Assembly: GCA_900539665.1 (NCBI GenBank)
Contig: UQCV01000002.1
Span: forward strand, 1-64,000
Source: an uncultured Succinivibrionaceae bacterium
GTDB lineage: Bacteria > Pseudomonadota > Gammaproteobacteria > Enterobacterales > Succinivibrionaceae
Reading direction: 5' to 3'
DNA: 64,000 nt
The position numbers were made by a program, and so were the translations under genes. The notes under the pieces are model-generated. The model saw nothing but the letters and a program-made list of their open reading frames with translations. It was not told where the DNA came from and ran no database searches. Within the stretch, counting starts at the first letter, position 1. Each line of letters opens with the position of its first letter. This document shows, piece after piece, positions 41,414-50,998 of the stretch.

Positions 41414-41444
41414 CGGTGTCGCGCGGTTAGGAACTGCGGCACCG
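41414..41444 (+). terminator. Hairpin after the sigma-like gene
   Basis: CGGTGTCGC at 41414-41422 pairs with GCGGCACCG at 41436-41444 (one G-U pair). It lies 26 bases after the stop codon. The following T-tract is weak, so it may be a terminator or an RNA-stabilising stem. Confidence 0.5.
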
Positions 41445-41502
41445 TTGATAACTTTAATGAGGATTAATAGTGGATAATGTATATTCAACGCCTAATATAA
41501 TC

Positions 41503-42510
41503 TCATCTATGGTCGTCAGCATTGGATCTAATATGCAATTTATGAAAAAGTTTGGCGGTTTTAATTAATGCTTGTTTTACAATAGCTTCAAAATCTTCTT
41601 TATCATATATCCCTTTATCAAGTTTATTATGGGCATCAACAAGCTTTGCCAAGCAATTGTTGATAATTGTATTATCATCATCTAAATTACCGACATATTT
41701 ACCTTGAAATTCGTCGTAGTCACTCTTATACTTAGGGAAACGGAAAAATTGATACTTCACATCCACCTCATCAAACATTGTTTGGTTTCCAAGTCGTGCA
41801 TGCACAAGCCCCATCTCAGCACTCTTTTTTTCATCTTGAGATAACTCGTATTCGTCAACATCTGTATAATGTTTAGGCTTTTTCTCTTTTATGGTTTCTT
41901 CTTTAATATCAATTCTTCTATCATTGAGCAGTATGGACAAAAATTCGCATATTTCATAATTTGAACGTACTTTTCGTCCCATCAAGAAATCAACTGAAAC
42001 ACCGAAATAATCAGCGATATGTTTAATCTGCTCTAAAGAAAAAAAATTTGAACCATTTTCAATTTTCAGACATTTACTAACCTCAGATTCACTCATCCCA
42101 ACGATCTCACCTAAATCTTTGTTGTCAAAGCTATAGGATGGCGTTAGAAATGTAGGTGCTAGTGGGATCCCTTCTGAATCTACAGTGGGCTCTTCAATTT
42201 TCTGACAAACAACATTATCCATCAATATGCGAATATTCTTTATAATAATGTTTTCTGTATCTGATTTTGCAGAATGCTTCATCCCGACTAATTCATCTAC
42301 AGAGCAGTCAAATAATTTAGCTAACTTACACACCTGATCAATACTAAAGCATCTTGTTACGTCATTTATGCATTTTGAAAAATTTGATTGGTTCATATCG
42401 ATATCAACTGCTATTTGACTTGCACTTTTTTTTGAATTGCGAACTAATCCATTTACATTGTTCTTAAGATTTTGAACATAAACACTAACTTCTTTTTGAT
42501 TAGCTGTCAT
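41503..42510 (-). CDS. Phage repressor-type protein with two XRE helix-turn-helix domains
   Basis: This 335-residue protein contains an N-terminal HTH (SASQIAVDIDMNQSNFSKCI, residues ~30-75) and a second one (DLGEIVGMSESEVSKCLKIENG, residues ~132-180). Both are followed by the same SVDELVG / SVDFLMG type ending. A C-terminal ~150-residue region is acidic and of unknown type. No LexA-like peptidase motif is visible, so induction is unlikely to use self-cleavage. It is transcribed opposite to the following gene and is a good candidate for the lysogeny repressor. Confidence 0.7.
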   Translation of the reverse strand: MTANQKEVSVYVQNLKNNVNGLVRNSKKSASQIAVDIDMNQSNFSKCINDVTRCFSIDQVCKLAKLFDCSVDELVGMKHSAKSDTENIIIKNIRILMDNVVCQKIEEPTVDSEGIPLAPTFLTPSYSFDNKDLGEIVGMSESEVSKCLKIENGSNFFSLEQIKHIADYFGVSVDFLMGRKVRSNYEICEFLSILLNDRRIDIKEETIKEKKPKHYTDVDEYELSQDEKKSAEMGLVHARLGNQTMFDEVDVKYQFFRFPKYKSDYDEFQGKYVGNLDDDNTIINNCLAKLVDAHNKLDKGIYDKEDFEAIVKQALIKTAKLFHKLHIRSNADDHR

Positions 42511-42657
42511 TGTTTTAATATTCCTTTACGACCTTATAATATTCCTTTAAATTCCTTGCTGTGTCTAAACTGCATATGATATTCTATATCAACATCGGCG
42601 TGATGTAAATACTTATGATTTTCTACTTTCATGAGCTACAAGTAACAGGAGTAAATA

Positions 42658-43077
42658 ATGACTTACTATAAAAAGAAAAAGATGCTCTCCTATATGGAGG
42701 GACTGCTCGAGGAGTACTTTAACCCCGAAACCGATCCTAGAATTCCTCTTTTAGACGAAATTGATGAACTGGAAAATATGGTTCCATATGAATTAAGAGA
42801 GCGTTTTATCGATGACGATGTCATCGGCGATGCCGTTAAAGACAAGCAGATTGAAGAACTGAAAGCAACTAACGCCCCGCAGTCTGAATTAGAGCGCGTG
42901 GAAGAAATGAGTTCTTTCGAAGTTATGGATGAATTTGGCTTGGACAAAGCCGAAACCATCCAGGAAATCGCAATCAATAACGTTAATGCACAGCTTAATG
43001 CTATAGAGAAGAATATCGAGGATTTGCAGAAGGATATCGAAGAAACAAGAAATACCCCGTCCAGATATTTCGATTAA
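42658..43077 (+). CDS. Acidic coiled-coil protein of unknown function
   Basis: This 139-residue protein is strongly acidic and helical. The first 20 residues are basic (YYKKKKMLSYMEGLLEEYF). Residues ~105-132 (NVNAQLNAIEKNIEDLQKD) form a likely coiled coil. No family is recognised. AGGAG seven bases upstream supports the ATG, and it reads divergently from the double-HTH gene, so that repressor may control it. Confidence 0.5.
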   Translation: MTYYKKKKMLSYMEGLLEEYFNPETDPRIPLLDEIDELENMVPYELRERFIDDDVIGDAVKDKQIEELKATNAPQSELERVEEMSSFEVMDEFGLDKAETIQEIAINNVNAQLNAIEKNIEDLQKDIEETRNTPSRYFD

Positions 43078-43382
43078 GTCTCTAGTAACGTTATACCATG
43101 GAGCCGGAGACGTTTCGGCACAAGACATCAGCAGAAAAAGGTAAGATGAATCTGGTATGAATTTCTGAAAAAAAGAACCTTGCATACACGGTTAAAAGCG
43201 ATGAGATACTTCTTAGCGTTCACTGCTGGTTTGCATGAAAATCCTGTTCTATGAATTGACTATTAGACAAGCTTTCCTATTGTGCGTGAGAAGAATACAA
43301 AACTGGCAGTGATGTGGGCTGCCGACATTATATGAAGCATATTCTTTTGTTATTTACATAAATACTAGGAGTATAACATACT
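43078..43382 (+). other. 305-base intergenic region
   Basis: No open frame above 40 codons is convincing here. TTGACT lies at about 43257 and an AGGAG site directly precedes the next gene, so a promoter for the downstream operon may be present. I see no hairpin strong enough to call a terminator. Confidence 0.4.
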
Positions 43383-44024
43383 ATGAATAATTTATTATTT
43401 CAACAGACCTTTGATGAAGCAGAAGTGGAAAATATCATCAACAGCATCAAACATAAGGATTGGTTAGAGAACAAGAACCTCTCTGGCATCTCTTTTATCG
43501 GCAAAGAATCAGATATCAAAAAATACTTAGATAACCTCAACTGTACATTTATGATTGCTGTATTGAAATTACCGCTTGAAATGCAGTTAACTCAGGGTTC
43601 CTATCTACTTGAAACACTGGTATCCAAAAGCCATTCGGATGCAGAACTATTCACTTTAATTGACCAATGCAACAGCCATATCGTTACCTTTTGGGGTATT
43701 GCTAAAATGCGGGTTAATATCCCATTAGGTTTCAGATTTACTGAAGAAAACCCGTCTCCTGTAGAGGATTCATTTAAGGAAAAAATTTTAAGAATTTATT
43801 CCATGAAAGGCTTTAAAAACGCCGGCTACAGATATCAAAATAAAATTATTCTTTCTGATTCATTTTCATACTTTACCTGGTCACAAAAGTTAAAAAAATG
43901 GAGCATTAATGTTTCTGATAATCCAGTTTTAAGTTCTGAAATAGAAGAAGCCTTGACTTTAATCAAAGGTCAGTTCAAAAATCACGCAAACACTGTGTTG
44001 GAACAGCATGAGGTAAAATTATGA
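43383..44024 (+). CDS. First gene of a three-gene operon, unknown function
   Basis: This 213-residue soluble protein has no recognised family. It begins with an acidic helical region (FDEAEVENIINSIKHKDWL), followed by alternating hydrophobic strands (FMIAVLKLPLEMQL) and a C-terminal helix. No active-site motif is visible. AGGAG is 11 bases upstream. The stop overlaps the start of the next gene by four bases. Confidence 0.5.
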   Translation: MNNLLFQQTFDEAEVENIINSIKHKDWLENKNLSGISFIGKESDIKKYLDNLNCTFMIAVLKLPLEMQLTQGSYLLETLVSKSHSDAELFTLIDQCNSHIVTFWGIAKMRVNIPLGFRFTEENPSPVEDSFKEKILRIYSMKGFKNAGYRYQNKIILSDSFSYFTWSQKLKKWSINVSDNPVLSSEIEEALTLIKGQFKNHANTVLEQHEVKL

Positions 44025-44404
44025 AGATATCCACAGTAATTTTTTGTTTTATTTTTTCCATAGTTATAGGTATCGGATTAGTCATAATCCAGAAACCTTG
44101 GATATTGAAGCGTTGGTTCCCTTCAGAAGAGACAGAGTCTCATTTGGGAGCTTGGGGTAAGTATAGTTCAGCAAAATCTTATTTGGAGGGTTTAATTGCA
44201 GAGTTGCCGTTTCTTGAGGATGAGAATTTACAGATGTCTCAATTATTGTTTGAAAAAGAACGGATGCGTCAATGTGGATATCCTTATAAACAGCCTAATA
44301 AGAAACAACAGCGAATTAGCTTAGACTGCAATACAGAATTTTACGTTAAGAGATATAACGAATTGAGCGAACAATATATGACAGGAGAATCAGATCATGA
44401 ATAA
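44021..44404 (+). CDS. Membrane-anchored protein of unknown function
   Basis: This 127-residue protein has one N-terminal hydrophobic segment (residues ~5-25, VIFCFIFSIVIGIGLVII). It is followed by a basic turn and then a soluble helical part. The anchor likely leaves the C-terminal part in the cytoplasm, given the Lys/Arg residues after it. It overlaps both neighbours by a few bases, so the three genes are coupled. Confidence 0.5.
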   Translation: MKISTVIFCFIFSIVIGIGLVIIQKPWILKRWFPSEETESHLGAWGKYSSAKSYLEGLIAELPFLEDENLQMSQLLFEKERMRQCGYPYKQPNKKQQRISLDCNTEFYVKRYNELSEQYMTGESDHE

Positions 44405-44816
44405 TAATTTAAATCAAGACTTAACCATAGATAAATTGGATAAGTTAACGGCTGAAGGAAAAATAAAAGGAATAACAGTGACGCTAACATCTATTTATGA
44501 TGGAACGAGAACTGTTATGCACACAGACAAGAACACTATATGGTCGATTAGTCAGTCACCCAACGGTGCAGTAACTGGTCATTTCATGAGTTTTCCTACT
44601 GAGAATAACATTTTATCTACACAAGAAAATATAGTCTTGGAAGAAGACGAGAGCTTTGAAGATGAAATTAGCTCTAACGATGATTATGAGGAGGAAATTA
44701 ATACCCCTTTTGATATTGACGATGGTGAGTATCGGGATGAGGAAGAACGTGCTCAAGCAGAATTTGATTGGGAAGCTACAGTTGCCAAAAATTATTGGAG
44801 AGAACACAATAGCTAG
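44397..44816 (+). CDS. Acidic protein ending the three-gene operon
   Basis: This 139-residue protein has an N-terminal region with strands (KGITVTLTSIYDGTRTV) and a strongly acidic second half with runs of Asp and Glu (EEDESFEDEISS). It overlaps the previous gene by eight bases. The family is unknown. It is the last gene before the prophage edge. Confidence 0.5.
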   Translation: MNNNLNQDLTIDKLDKLTAEGKIKGITVTLTSIYDGTRTVMHTDKNTIWSISQSPNGAVTGHFMSFPTENNILSTQENIVLEEDESFEDEISSNDDYEEEINTPFDIDDGEYRDEEERAQAEFDWEATVAKNYWREHNS

Positions 44817-44852
44817 ATGTAGAACCAACAAGCTATTAGTTTAGTTCTAGAG

Positions 44853-44881
44853 ATAGCGGTGCTAAACTCAAACACCGCTAT
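44853..44881 (+). terminator. Terminator at the right end of the prophage
   Basis: ATAGCGGTG at 44853-44861 pairs with CACCGCTAT at 44873-44881, nine pairs, followed by TTTATG. It lies 36 bases after the last prophage gene. Confidence 0.65.
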
Positions 44882-45059
44882 TTATGACATCAAAACGCTA
44901 TCCACAACCCTGCTTTTACCCTTAAAATAGCGAAACAGTATTCTCAACTATGCTGTATCTCCCGCCCTTGATATGTTCATACATACAGCATAAATCTGGT
45001 TTTACCATCATGCCTAAAAAAGCTCCACACCTCGCAAAACCTTTGATTTCAAGGGCTTT

Positions 45060-45115
45060 CAGCCGTTACCTATTTCTCCCTTGACAGTAAAACTACCGTC
45101 TCAACATGATCGGTA
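45060..45115. other. Candidate prophage attachment site at the 3' end of rlmD/rumA
   Basis: The last codons of the methyltransferase (DHVETVVLLSREK) are intact and prophage-type DNA begins directly after. Firmicutes integrative elements and phages are known to insert at the 3' end of rumA near the codons for HVE-VVL. The matching copy would be at the other prophage end, which is not in the window. This is inferred from position. Confidence 0.35.
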
Positions 45116-46398
45116 TGTGGGAACATATCAACTGCTTCAAAAGCTCTTAATTCATAACCATATTTAGCCGCCACTTCTAAATCACGTTTTTGGCTTATTG
45201 GGTTACAAGAAATATAAACAAAACGTTGCACTCCAAAGGCCGCCAACGTTTGAAAAACTTCAGGAGCCGCCCCTTTGCGCGCCGGATCTAAAATTGCGCT
45301 ATCAATCTTTATTCCCTGAGCTGCAAGCTGCGGAAAAATTTTTTCAACTAATCCACATTTAAATTCGACATTAGTAATACCATTTAGCTTAGCATTAGAT
45401 TTTGCATCATTAACAGCCGAATCGACGCACTCAACACCAATTACTTGAGCAACCTTCTTCGCCACATATAAGCTAATAGTCCCCGCCCCTGAGTATAAAT
45501 CCGCTACCACATCAGTAGCCTTTGGCGCTAAAAGCTCTAACGCCCGCTTATACATAACTTCCGCTTGAGTTGGGTTTATCTGCAAAAATGACTCCGCATT
45601 GATGGCAAATTTATTCCCTAAAATAGAAGTTTCAATCGTTTCCTTACCAGCAACTTGGATAAATTTAGGGCCTAAGATTCTATTACCCGGTAAATTGTTA
45701 ATGTTGATTTTTAAAGAGGAAAGCTTAAGTTCACTGTAGAGGGAAGCGACTTTTGCAATAAAATCAGCAGAAGGTTCAGCGTAGAATACCAATACACACA
45801 TACGTTCACCTTCATCAGCCCCTCGTAAAAAGATGTAACGAAGATTAGGCGCTAAATTTGGGTCTTGCGCGGCAAAAAAAGAACTGATTTTTTCACGAGC
45901 ATCAGTCATCCAACGCGCTTCTAACGCGCAAGAGGCTAATGGAATAATGTCGTGACTACCACGAGCATAAAGCCCAATAGTAAGTTTTCCACCTTGGGTG
46001 GAACATGCGCACACCGATTTATTACGGTAAGCAAAAGGATCTGACATCGCATGAATTGGGGCCTGCATTACTATGTTAGCTTCTTTAGTTGAAGCGTACA
46101 AAGCTGCTAAACGTCTACGTTTATCCTGAAGTTCAGCTCCATAACGCACGCAGGTATAGCTACAGCTCCCACAACCGTGAGCACAAAAGCTAGGTGCGCG
46201 TTCGGGAGACGGTTTGAGAATCTCAAGTAATTCCCCAGTAAAAAAAGTTGGATGTTCAGTCCCTAAACGAACTTTTACTTCTTCTTGTGGCAAAGCACCA
46301 GCAACAAAAATTTTTTTACCTTCATAATAGGCAAAAGCATCTCCACCTTGGGCACGGTCTAACATGGTTAATACAACTTCAGGAGCCGAGGTGGTCAT
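45070..46398 (-). CDS. rlmD: 23S rRNA uracil-5 methyltransferase, RlmD/RumA type
   Basis: This 442-residue enzyme methylates uridine in 23S rRNA using AdoMet. A TRAM domain (residues ~1-60) comes first, then the cysteine set CAHGCGSC and a later CACS for an iron-sulfur cluster. The Rossmann fold has DLYSGAGTISL, and the catalytic cysteine lies in ISCNP near the end; LDPARKGA is also typical. The ATG at 46398 has AAGGA eight bases upstream, and the longer frame from 46434 lacks a site. RlmC is an alternative name if the paralogue differs. The 3' end borders the prophage. Confidence 0.85.
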   Translation of the reverse strand: MTTSAPEVVLTMLDRAQGGDAFAYYEGKKIFVAGALPQEEVKVRLGTEHPTFFTGELLEILKPSPERAPSFCAHGCGSCSYTCVRYGAELQDKRRRLAALYASTKEANIVMQAPIHAMSDPFAYRNKSVCACSTQGGKLTIGLYARGSHDIIPLASCALEARWMTDAREKISSFFAAQDPNLAPNLRYIFLRGADEGERMCVLVFYAEPSADFIAKVASLYSELKLSSLKININNLPGNRILGPKFIQVAGKETIETSILGNKFAINAESFLQINPTQAEVMYKRALELLAPKATDVVADLYSGAGTISLYVAKKVAQVIGVECVDSAVNDAKSNAKLNGITNVEFKCGLVEKIFPQLAAQGIKIDSAILDPARKGAAPEVFQTLAAFGVQRFVYISCNPISQKRDLEVAAKYGYELRAFEAVDMFPHTDHVETVVLLSREK

Positions 46399-46691
46399 AA
46401 TGCTCTTCCTTAAATTTACAATTCTTGATACCAAACTTTTAAATCTTTTCGATTCGCTACAAACACAATATACCTGTTCTCGTTATGAAGATAAAGAATC
46501 TCCAAACGGGAACTTCTCACAACGCAGCTTAAACATGCATTGAGCAACTAAGACCTACGTTATGAATTTTAAGGTTGTTTTGTTTACCGTTTTTCTTACA
46601 GCGTATTATACAAAGGGGAGCGCAAAAACAAAGACTAAATGAAATATGTTAAGGAAGAAAAAAAGATAATATCTAGATCATAGATAATAGG
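46399..46691. other. Intergenic region between rlmD and the tRNA gene
   Basis: No gene is visible in this AT-rich 293-base gap. It must hold the rlmD promoter and the end of the tRNA transcript. No strong hairpin is obvious. Confidence 0.5.
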
Positions 46692-46768
46692 TGGTGGCCC
46701 ATCCCCGACTTGAACGGGGGACCAAACGATTATGAGTCGTCTGCGCTAACCGACTGCGCCAATGGGCC
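46692..46768 (-). tRNA. ileX: tRNA-Ile with CAU anticodon (read AUA after lysidine change)
   Basis: The minus strand reads GGCCCATTGGCGCAGTCGG to a 3' GGGCCACCA, a complete 77-nt cloverleaf with CCA encoded. The acceptor GGCCC pairs with GGGCC. The anticodon stem GACGA/TCGTT holds the loop CTCATAA. The TTGGTC segment after the anticodon arm resembles E. coli tRNA-Ile2 rather than tRNA-Met, and the place beside rpoD matches ileX in E. coli. The cytidine in the wobble position would be changed to lysidine by TilS. Confidence 0.9.
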
Positions 46769-46784
46769 ATATGCACAGTGGATA

Positions 46785-46812
46785 ATTATATCTATCTTTA
46801 AGTTGATGTCAA
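46785..46812 (-). promoter_or_regulatory. Sigma-70 promoter of the tRNA gene
   Basis: On the minus strand TTGACA (46812-46807), 16 bases and TATAAT (46790-46785) lie just upstream of the tRNA 5' end at 46768, a near-perfect consensus pair. Confidence 0.85.
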
Positions 46813-46848
46813 TAAAAAACCACCGAAATTTTTAGAATTACGGTGGTT
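46811..46848 (-). terminator. rpoD terminator
   Basis: AACCACCG (46848-46841 on the minus strand) pairs with CGGTGGTT (46825-46818) and is followed by TTTTTTATT. It lies 36 bases after the rpoD stop and partly overlaps the tRNA promoter. Confidence 0.85.
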
Positions 46849-46883
46849 ATATTAACTAGATCAAATCTTCTAACAGCTTACAC

Positions 46884-48833
46884 TTATTCGTCCAAGAAGC
46901 TCTTTAATGGTTCAGAGCGACTTGGGTGACGAAGTTTACGTAAAGCCTTAGCTTCAATCTGACGAATACGTTCACGCGTTACGTCGAACTGACGCCCAAC
47001 TTCTTCTAAAGTATGGTCGGTATTCATACCGATACCAAAACGCATACGTAATACTTTAGATTCACGTGGAGAAAGGCCAGCTAAAACCTGTTCGGTTACA
47101 GCCTTAAGGTTTTCAGAAGTAGCTTCGTCTGCTGGCAATGGCAAAGACTTATCTTCAAGGAAGTCCCCAATATGAGAATCATCATCGTCACCTACCGGAG
47201 ATTCCATAGAAATAGGTTCCTTTGAAATCTTCAAAACCTTACGAATCTTATCTTCTGGCATCCCCAACTTTTTAGAAAGTTCTTCTGGAGTTGGCTCACG
47301 CCCTTTTTCCTGCAACATAGCACGAGAAATACGATTGAGCTTGTTGATAGTTTCAATCATATGCACAGGGATACGAATAGTACGAGCCTGATCCGCAATA
47401 GAACGAGTAATCGCCTGTCTAATCCACCAAGTAGCATAGGTTGAGAACTTAAAGCCACGACGGTATTCAAACTTTTCTACCGCCTTCATCAAGCCGATGT
47501 TACCTTCCTGGATAAGATCAAGGAACAACAAGCCTCTGTTGGTATATTTCTTCGCGATAGAAATAACCAAACGAAGGTTAGCCTCAACCATTTCCTTCTT
47601 TGCGCGCTTAGCAGTTTCATTACCTTGGGTAATATCTGCATTAATCTTACGAATTTCAGCAATAGAAAGACCAGTTTCAGTTTCGATATCATGAAGTTTA
47701 GCTACCACTTCACGAACTTCAGCTTCAAAAGTTTTAAGTTTTTCGGCAAAAGGCTTCTTCAAGCTACATGCTTTTTCGTACCAATCGATACTAGCTTCTT
47801 TCTTTGGTTCAGTGTAATACTTTCTAAAGTCTTCAGCTTTCATACGGCACTGGTTAACCATGATGTTACGCAAAGTAGCATCTTGAGCTTTAACTTTATT
47901 CATCACTTCATGAATGTTAGCAATGAGTTCTTCAAAAAGCTTTGGTACTAAACGGAATTTCTTAAAATGTTCAGCTAAGTTTCCAATAGCTTGCTTGGTC
48001 TTCTTACCACCACGACCATGCTTTTCAATGCACAACATAGCTTCGTCATAACGTTCACGAAGAGTATCGAACATCTTTTCTGCTAATTCAATATCGATCT
48101 GATCATCATTTGAATTAGAGAAGTCACCCTGACCGTCTTCTGTTCCATCTTCTGATTCTTCATCTTCATCATCTACATTTTCGTCGTCACCGCTTTCTTC
48201 GCCTTCATCCATTTCAGCGTCTTCATCACCATTAAGGTCGTCAACATTGAAACTTTCTGGATCGAACTTTTCTGCATCTTCTTGATCATCTTGACCATTT
48301 GATTCAGCAGAAGCAGCTGCTTGTTCAGCTTCAGCATCTTGTTTATCATCAGCAAAGCTTGAAATAATGTCAGTAAGATGAATATCGCCTAATTGGAATT
48401 TTTCGTACTGCTTAAGTACGCATTCAATTGCTTTAGGGTATTCAGCCACACATTCCTGAACTTGGTTGATACCTTCTTCGATGCGCTTAGCAATGTCGAC
48501 TTCCTTCTTTCTATCAAGAAGGCCAACAGTGCCCATTTCACGCATGTACATTCTCACCGGATCAGTAGTCTTCCCAATATCCGGAGTGATGGAAATAACG
48601 TTATCTGCTTCGTTTGCATTTTGAGTAAAATTGATATCGTCAGCTTCAGGGGCCTTATCACAAACAAGGATATCGTTTTCTTCTAATTGCTGCTGAAGTT
48701 CACCAATCTGTTCAGAGTCATCATACCCTGAAGGGAGATACTCCATGATTTCCGTACGAGTCAGATAACCTTTGGCCTTACCGTCCGCAATCAGCTGGCT
48801 GATAATCGGATTGCCGTTCGAAGTATTTTCCAT
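46884..48833 (-). CDS. rpoD: RNA polymerase sigma-70 factor RpoD
   Basis: This 649-residue primary sigma factor directs RNA polymerase to housekeeping promoters. Region 1.1 is at the N-terminus. Region 1.2 has [16 protein letters not shown], region 2 [21 protein letters not shown] and the -10 reading part [13 protein letters not shown]. Region 4 ends with [21 protein letters not shown] very acidic non-conserved insertion (about residues 190-260, runs of Asp/Glu) separates regions 1.2 and 2, as in gammaproteobacteria. The ATG at 48833 has AAAAAGG eight bases upstream. Confidence 0.97.
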   Translation of the reverse strand: MENTSNGNPIISQLIADGKAKGYLTRTEIMEYLPSGYDDSEQIGELQQQLEENDILVCDKAPEADDINFTQNANEADNVISITPDIGKTTDPVRMYMREMGTVGLLDRKKEVDIAKRIEEGINQVQECVAEYPKAIECVLKQYEKFQLGDIHLTDIISSFADDKQDAEAEQAAASAESNGQDDQEDAEKFDPESFNVDDLNGDEDAEMDEGEESGDDENVDDEDEESEDGTEDGQGDFSNSNDDQIDIELAEKMFDTLRERYDEAMLCIEKHGRGGKKTKQAIGNLAEHFKKFRLVPKLFEELIANIHEVMNKVKAQDATLRNIMVNQCRMKAEDFRKYYTEPKKEASIDWYEKACSLKKPFAEKLKTFEAEVREVVAKLHDIETETGLSIAEIRKINADITQGNETAKRAKKEMVEANLRLVISIAKKYTNRGLLFLDLIQEGNIGLMKAVEKFEYRRGFKFSTYATWWIRQAITRSIADQARTIRIPVHMIETINKLNRISRAMLQEKGREPTPEELSKKLGMPEDKIRKVLKISKEPISMESPVGDDDDSHIGDFLEDKSLPLPADEATSENLKAVTEQVLAGLSPRESKVLRMRFGIGMNTDHTLEEVGRQFDVTRERIRQIEAKALRKLRHPSRSEPLKSFLDE

Positions 48834-49147
48834 TATAAAAACCTTTTTTATAGATCCAACATGCACTCTGTGTAATCTGTTACTCAGTGGGTTAAGCGAC
48901 TTTATTCCGGTCGTGCGATTTTCTGTATGTGGTGGCCATCAGGAGGTCTCACCAGTTTATTTAAAGAATAAAAAGCCTACCCAAGTCAATGAGCCCCGGG
49001 ATTATACAATATTTAACACTAATCTAACAACCAAAACGTGATTTCTTGCTTATAATTTTTCTTGTAACTCCGCTTTTCTAATATTTGCCTCACATTTACA
49101 GAAAAAATTCCTTTATAACCATCTAGTTGGCTATCACATCCTCTCAC
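48834..49147. other. Intergenic region between dnaG and rpoD
   Basis: This 314-base gap between two genes on the same strand holds no convincing gene. It probably has an rpoD promoter, as in other gammaproteobacteria where internal promoters serve rpoD; I cannot point to one clear -35/-10 pair. Confidence 0.45.
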
Positions 49148-50998
49148 TTAAACAACACGTAAATTACGAATTCGTCGCTCTAAGGTTTGGCTTTCTAAAA
49201 GCTCCTCTTTTGTGAGATTTAGCTTTGACTGTAGTTCCACATTTCTAGCTACTAAGACCTCAACTAGCAAGGCTTTTATTAAAGTTAACAGATCAGCTAC
49301 TTTAATTTCGATATTGTCATCTGACTTTTCTAAATCAACCCCTGCTAAGTAATTCATAAATTCATAACATGGACTATTACGATACTTTTCAACTAAAAGC
49401 CCGGTATGTTCACTTCCTGTAGCAATGTGGCTTAATAAATCATTGATGATTTCCATCTTCTTATCAGCATAATCTTTAAGTAGCTTCTGAAAAACTGGTA
49501 AGTCTGGAATTTCATTTTTTAAATATGGATACTGCAGCAAATGAGCTACCAAGGATCTAACTGCTGTCATTCTTACGTCTTGTGGCGTATTTGATGAGAG
49601 ACTACGTCGAGCCCCGTTATCAGAGCCCCATTCCTGATGACCAAAATGCTTAGCCCCCTCATTGTGCAACATACTTCGAGCTAAATTGCGCCATACAGCT
49701 TCAACTCGAGCTACATCCCAATTGGCCAAACGCGCCATTTTGGTCGCAAGAGTGGAACGAGTAATAGGAGCATTTACCATTTGCGCTGCCATATTCCCTG
49801 TTTCATTTAGCATCGCAATGCGCCCGCCATCAGAGTTCAAATTGTATTTAACCTTCATCATATCGCCCACATAATCTGAAAATGAATCAGCTTTGTCTAG
49901 GTATGATAAAAAGCCTGACGCTCCTACCGCCCGCACCATGGTGTCTGGGTCATGTTCTGGCGGTAAAAAACAAAAACACAATTCTTTGTCGTCACGCATG
50001 GTCGGAACTGAATTTTCTAGTGCTCGCCAAGCCGCGTGCCGACCTGCTTCGTCCCCGTCATAACAAAATACAATGCGGTCAGCTTGCTTAAAAAGCAAAT
50101 CAAGTTGCATTGTGGTGGTAGCGGTCCCTAAAGAGGCTACAGCGTTATGCACGCCGAACTGATCGAGGGCAATAACATCCATATACCCTTCAGTAATCAT
50201 GACGAAACGACGTTCTTCTTGTTTGAGATCACGCACATAATCTAAATTAAATAACTCGTGTCCCTTGCTATAGACTGGGCTTTCTTTAGAGTTGATGTAT
50301 TTGGGTTTAATGTCAGTTAAAACACGCCCCCCAAAAGCAACGGTGCGCCCACGGCGATCTCTAATAGGAATGATGACACGATTACGGAAATTATCGTAGT
50401 AACTAGTTTTACCATTACCGGTCTTTTCATTAACCAAACCCACTTCAAATAATGCTTTCACGCGCGTTGGATTGTTTTGGCCGACTTGCTTTAAAATAAA
50501 ATCCCAACTATCAGGGGCAAACCCAATTTTATATTTTTCAATGGTTTCCGCGGTAATGCCACGACTTGATAAATATGCTACTGCTTGTGGCGCTCGTTTT
50601 AATTCTTCATGAAAACATGAAACTGCTTGCTCTAATAATTGATAATAGTCTACTTCTGGTTTGTTAGCTTGAAAGCCCCCTTTGCCATTGGTATTGCTCT
50701 CATCATACTCAACTTCCATACCCGCCATAGAAGCAATTTCTTCCACCGCCTCTGCAAACGACACATTGTCGTAATTCATGATAAATTTAATGGCGTTACC
50801 AGCTTCGTGACAACCAAAGCAATTAAAGAATTGTTTCTTTTGGTTTACGCTAAAGCTTGGAGTCTTTTCATCATGAAAAGGACAACAGCATGTATAGCTA
50901 TTACCTGCCTTTTTAAGTCTCACTCGTGAATTTATTACATCAACAATATCAACTCTGGTTAATAACTTATCCACAAAGTCTTTCTTAATATAAGGCAT
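49148..50998 (-). CDS. dnaG: DNA primase DnaG
   Basis: This 616-residue protein synthesises RNA primers at the replication fork. The zinc-binding N-terminus has CPFHDEKTPSFSV and CFGCHEAG. The TOPRIM core shows VMITEGYMDVIAL and FCYDGDEAGR, the metal-binding acidic set. A helicase-binding C-terminal domain follows. The ATG at 50998 has GGAG six bases upstream. It lies 5' of rpoD, the classical macromolecular synthesis operon; rpsU is not adjacent here. Confidence 0.97.
   Translation of the reverse strand: MPYIKKDFVDKLLTRVDIVDVINSRVRLKKAGNSYTCCCPFHDEKTPSFSVNQKKQFFNCFGCHEAGNAIKFIMNYDNVSFAEAVEEIASMAGMEVEYDESNTNGKGGFQANKPEVDYYQLLEQAVSCFHEELKRAPQAVAYLSSRGITAETIEKYKIGFAPDSWDFILKQVGQNNPTRVKALFEVGLVNEKTGNGKTSYYDNFRNRVIIPIRDRRGRTVAFGGRVLTDIKPKYINSKESPVYSKGHELFNLDYVRDLKQEERRFVMITEGYMDVIALDQFGVHNAVASLGTATTTMQLDLLFKQADRIVFCYDGDEAGRHAAWRALENSVPTMRDDKELCFCFLPPEHDPDTMVRAVGASGFLSYLDKADSFSDYVGDMMKVKYNLNSDGGRIAMLNETGNMAAQMVNAPITRSTLATKMARLANWDVARVEAVWRNLARSMLHNEGAKHFGHQEWGSDNGARRSLSSNTPQDVRMTAVRSLVAHLLQYPYLKNEIPDLPVFQKLLKDYADKKMEIINDLLSHIATGSEHTGLLVEKYRNSPCYEFMNYLAGVDLEKSDDNIEIKVADLLTLIKALLVEVLVARNVELQSKLNLTKEELLESQTLERRIRNLRVV

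Larger units (their letters stand above)
1..45069. mobile_element. Integrated siphovirus-type prophage with a defence island (left end outside the window)
   Basis: Phage genes fill this stretch: HNH, small and large terminase, portal, ClpP-type protease, HK97-type capsid, connectors, tail tube, tape measure, tail tip, VapE, family A polymerase and repressor. The right limit is placed just after the last phage-like gene (44816) and before rlmD, where core genes begin. The modules DUF2800-DUF2815-PolA and VapE/VRR-NUC/SNF2/sigma-like/HNH/terminase are familiar from Firmicutes prophages (family knowledge). No integrase is visible, so it probably lies beyond the left edge. The cargo at 32.6-40.3 kb is clearly AT-richer than the structural genes. 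The exact ends are inferred. Confidence 0.85.

Noticed and set aside
42690..42977. Open frame opposite the acidic 139-residue gene
   Set aside because: It is antisense, Ser-rich by reading acidic codons backwards, and lacks a ribosome binding site.
46692..46768. tRNA gene as the prophage attachment site
   Set aside because: It is intact and separated from prophage genes by rlmD; prophage DNA ends on the other side of rlmD.
46692..46768. Elongator tRNA-Met
   Set aside because: The anticodon is CAT, but the GACGA anticodon stem, the TTGGTC variable part and the place next to rpoD match the lysidine-type tRNA-Ile better.
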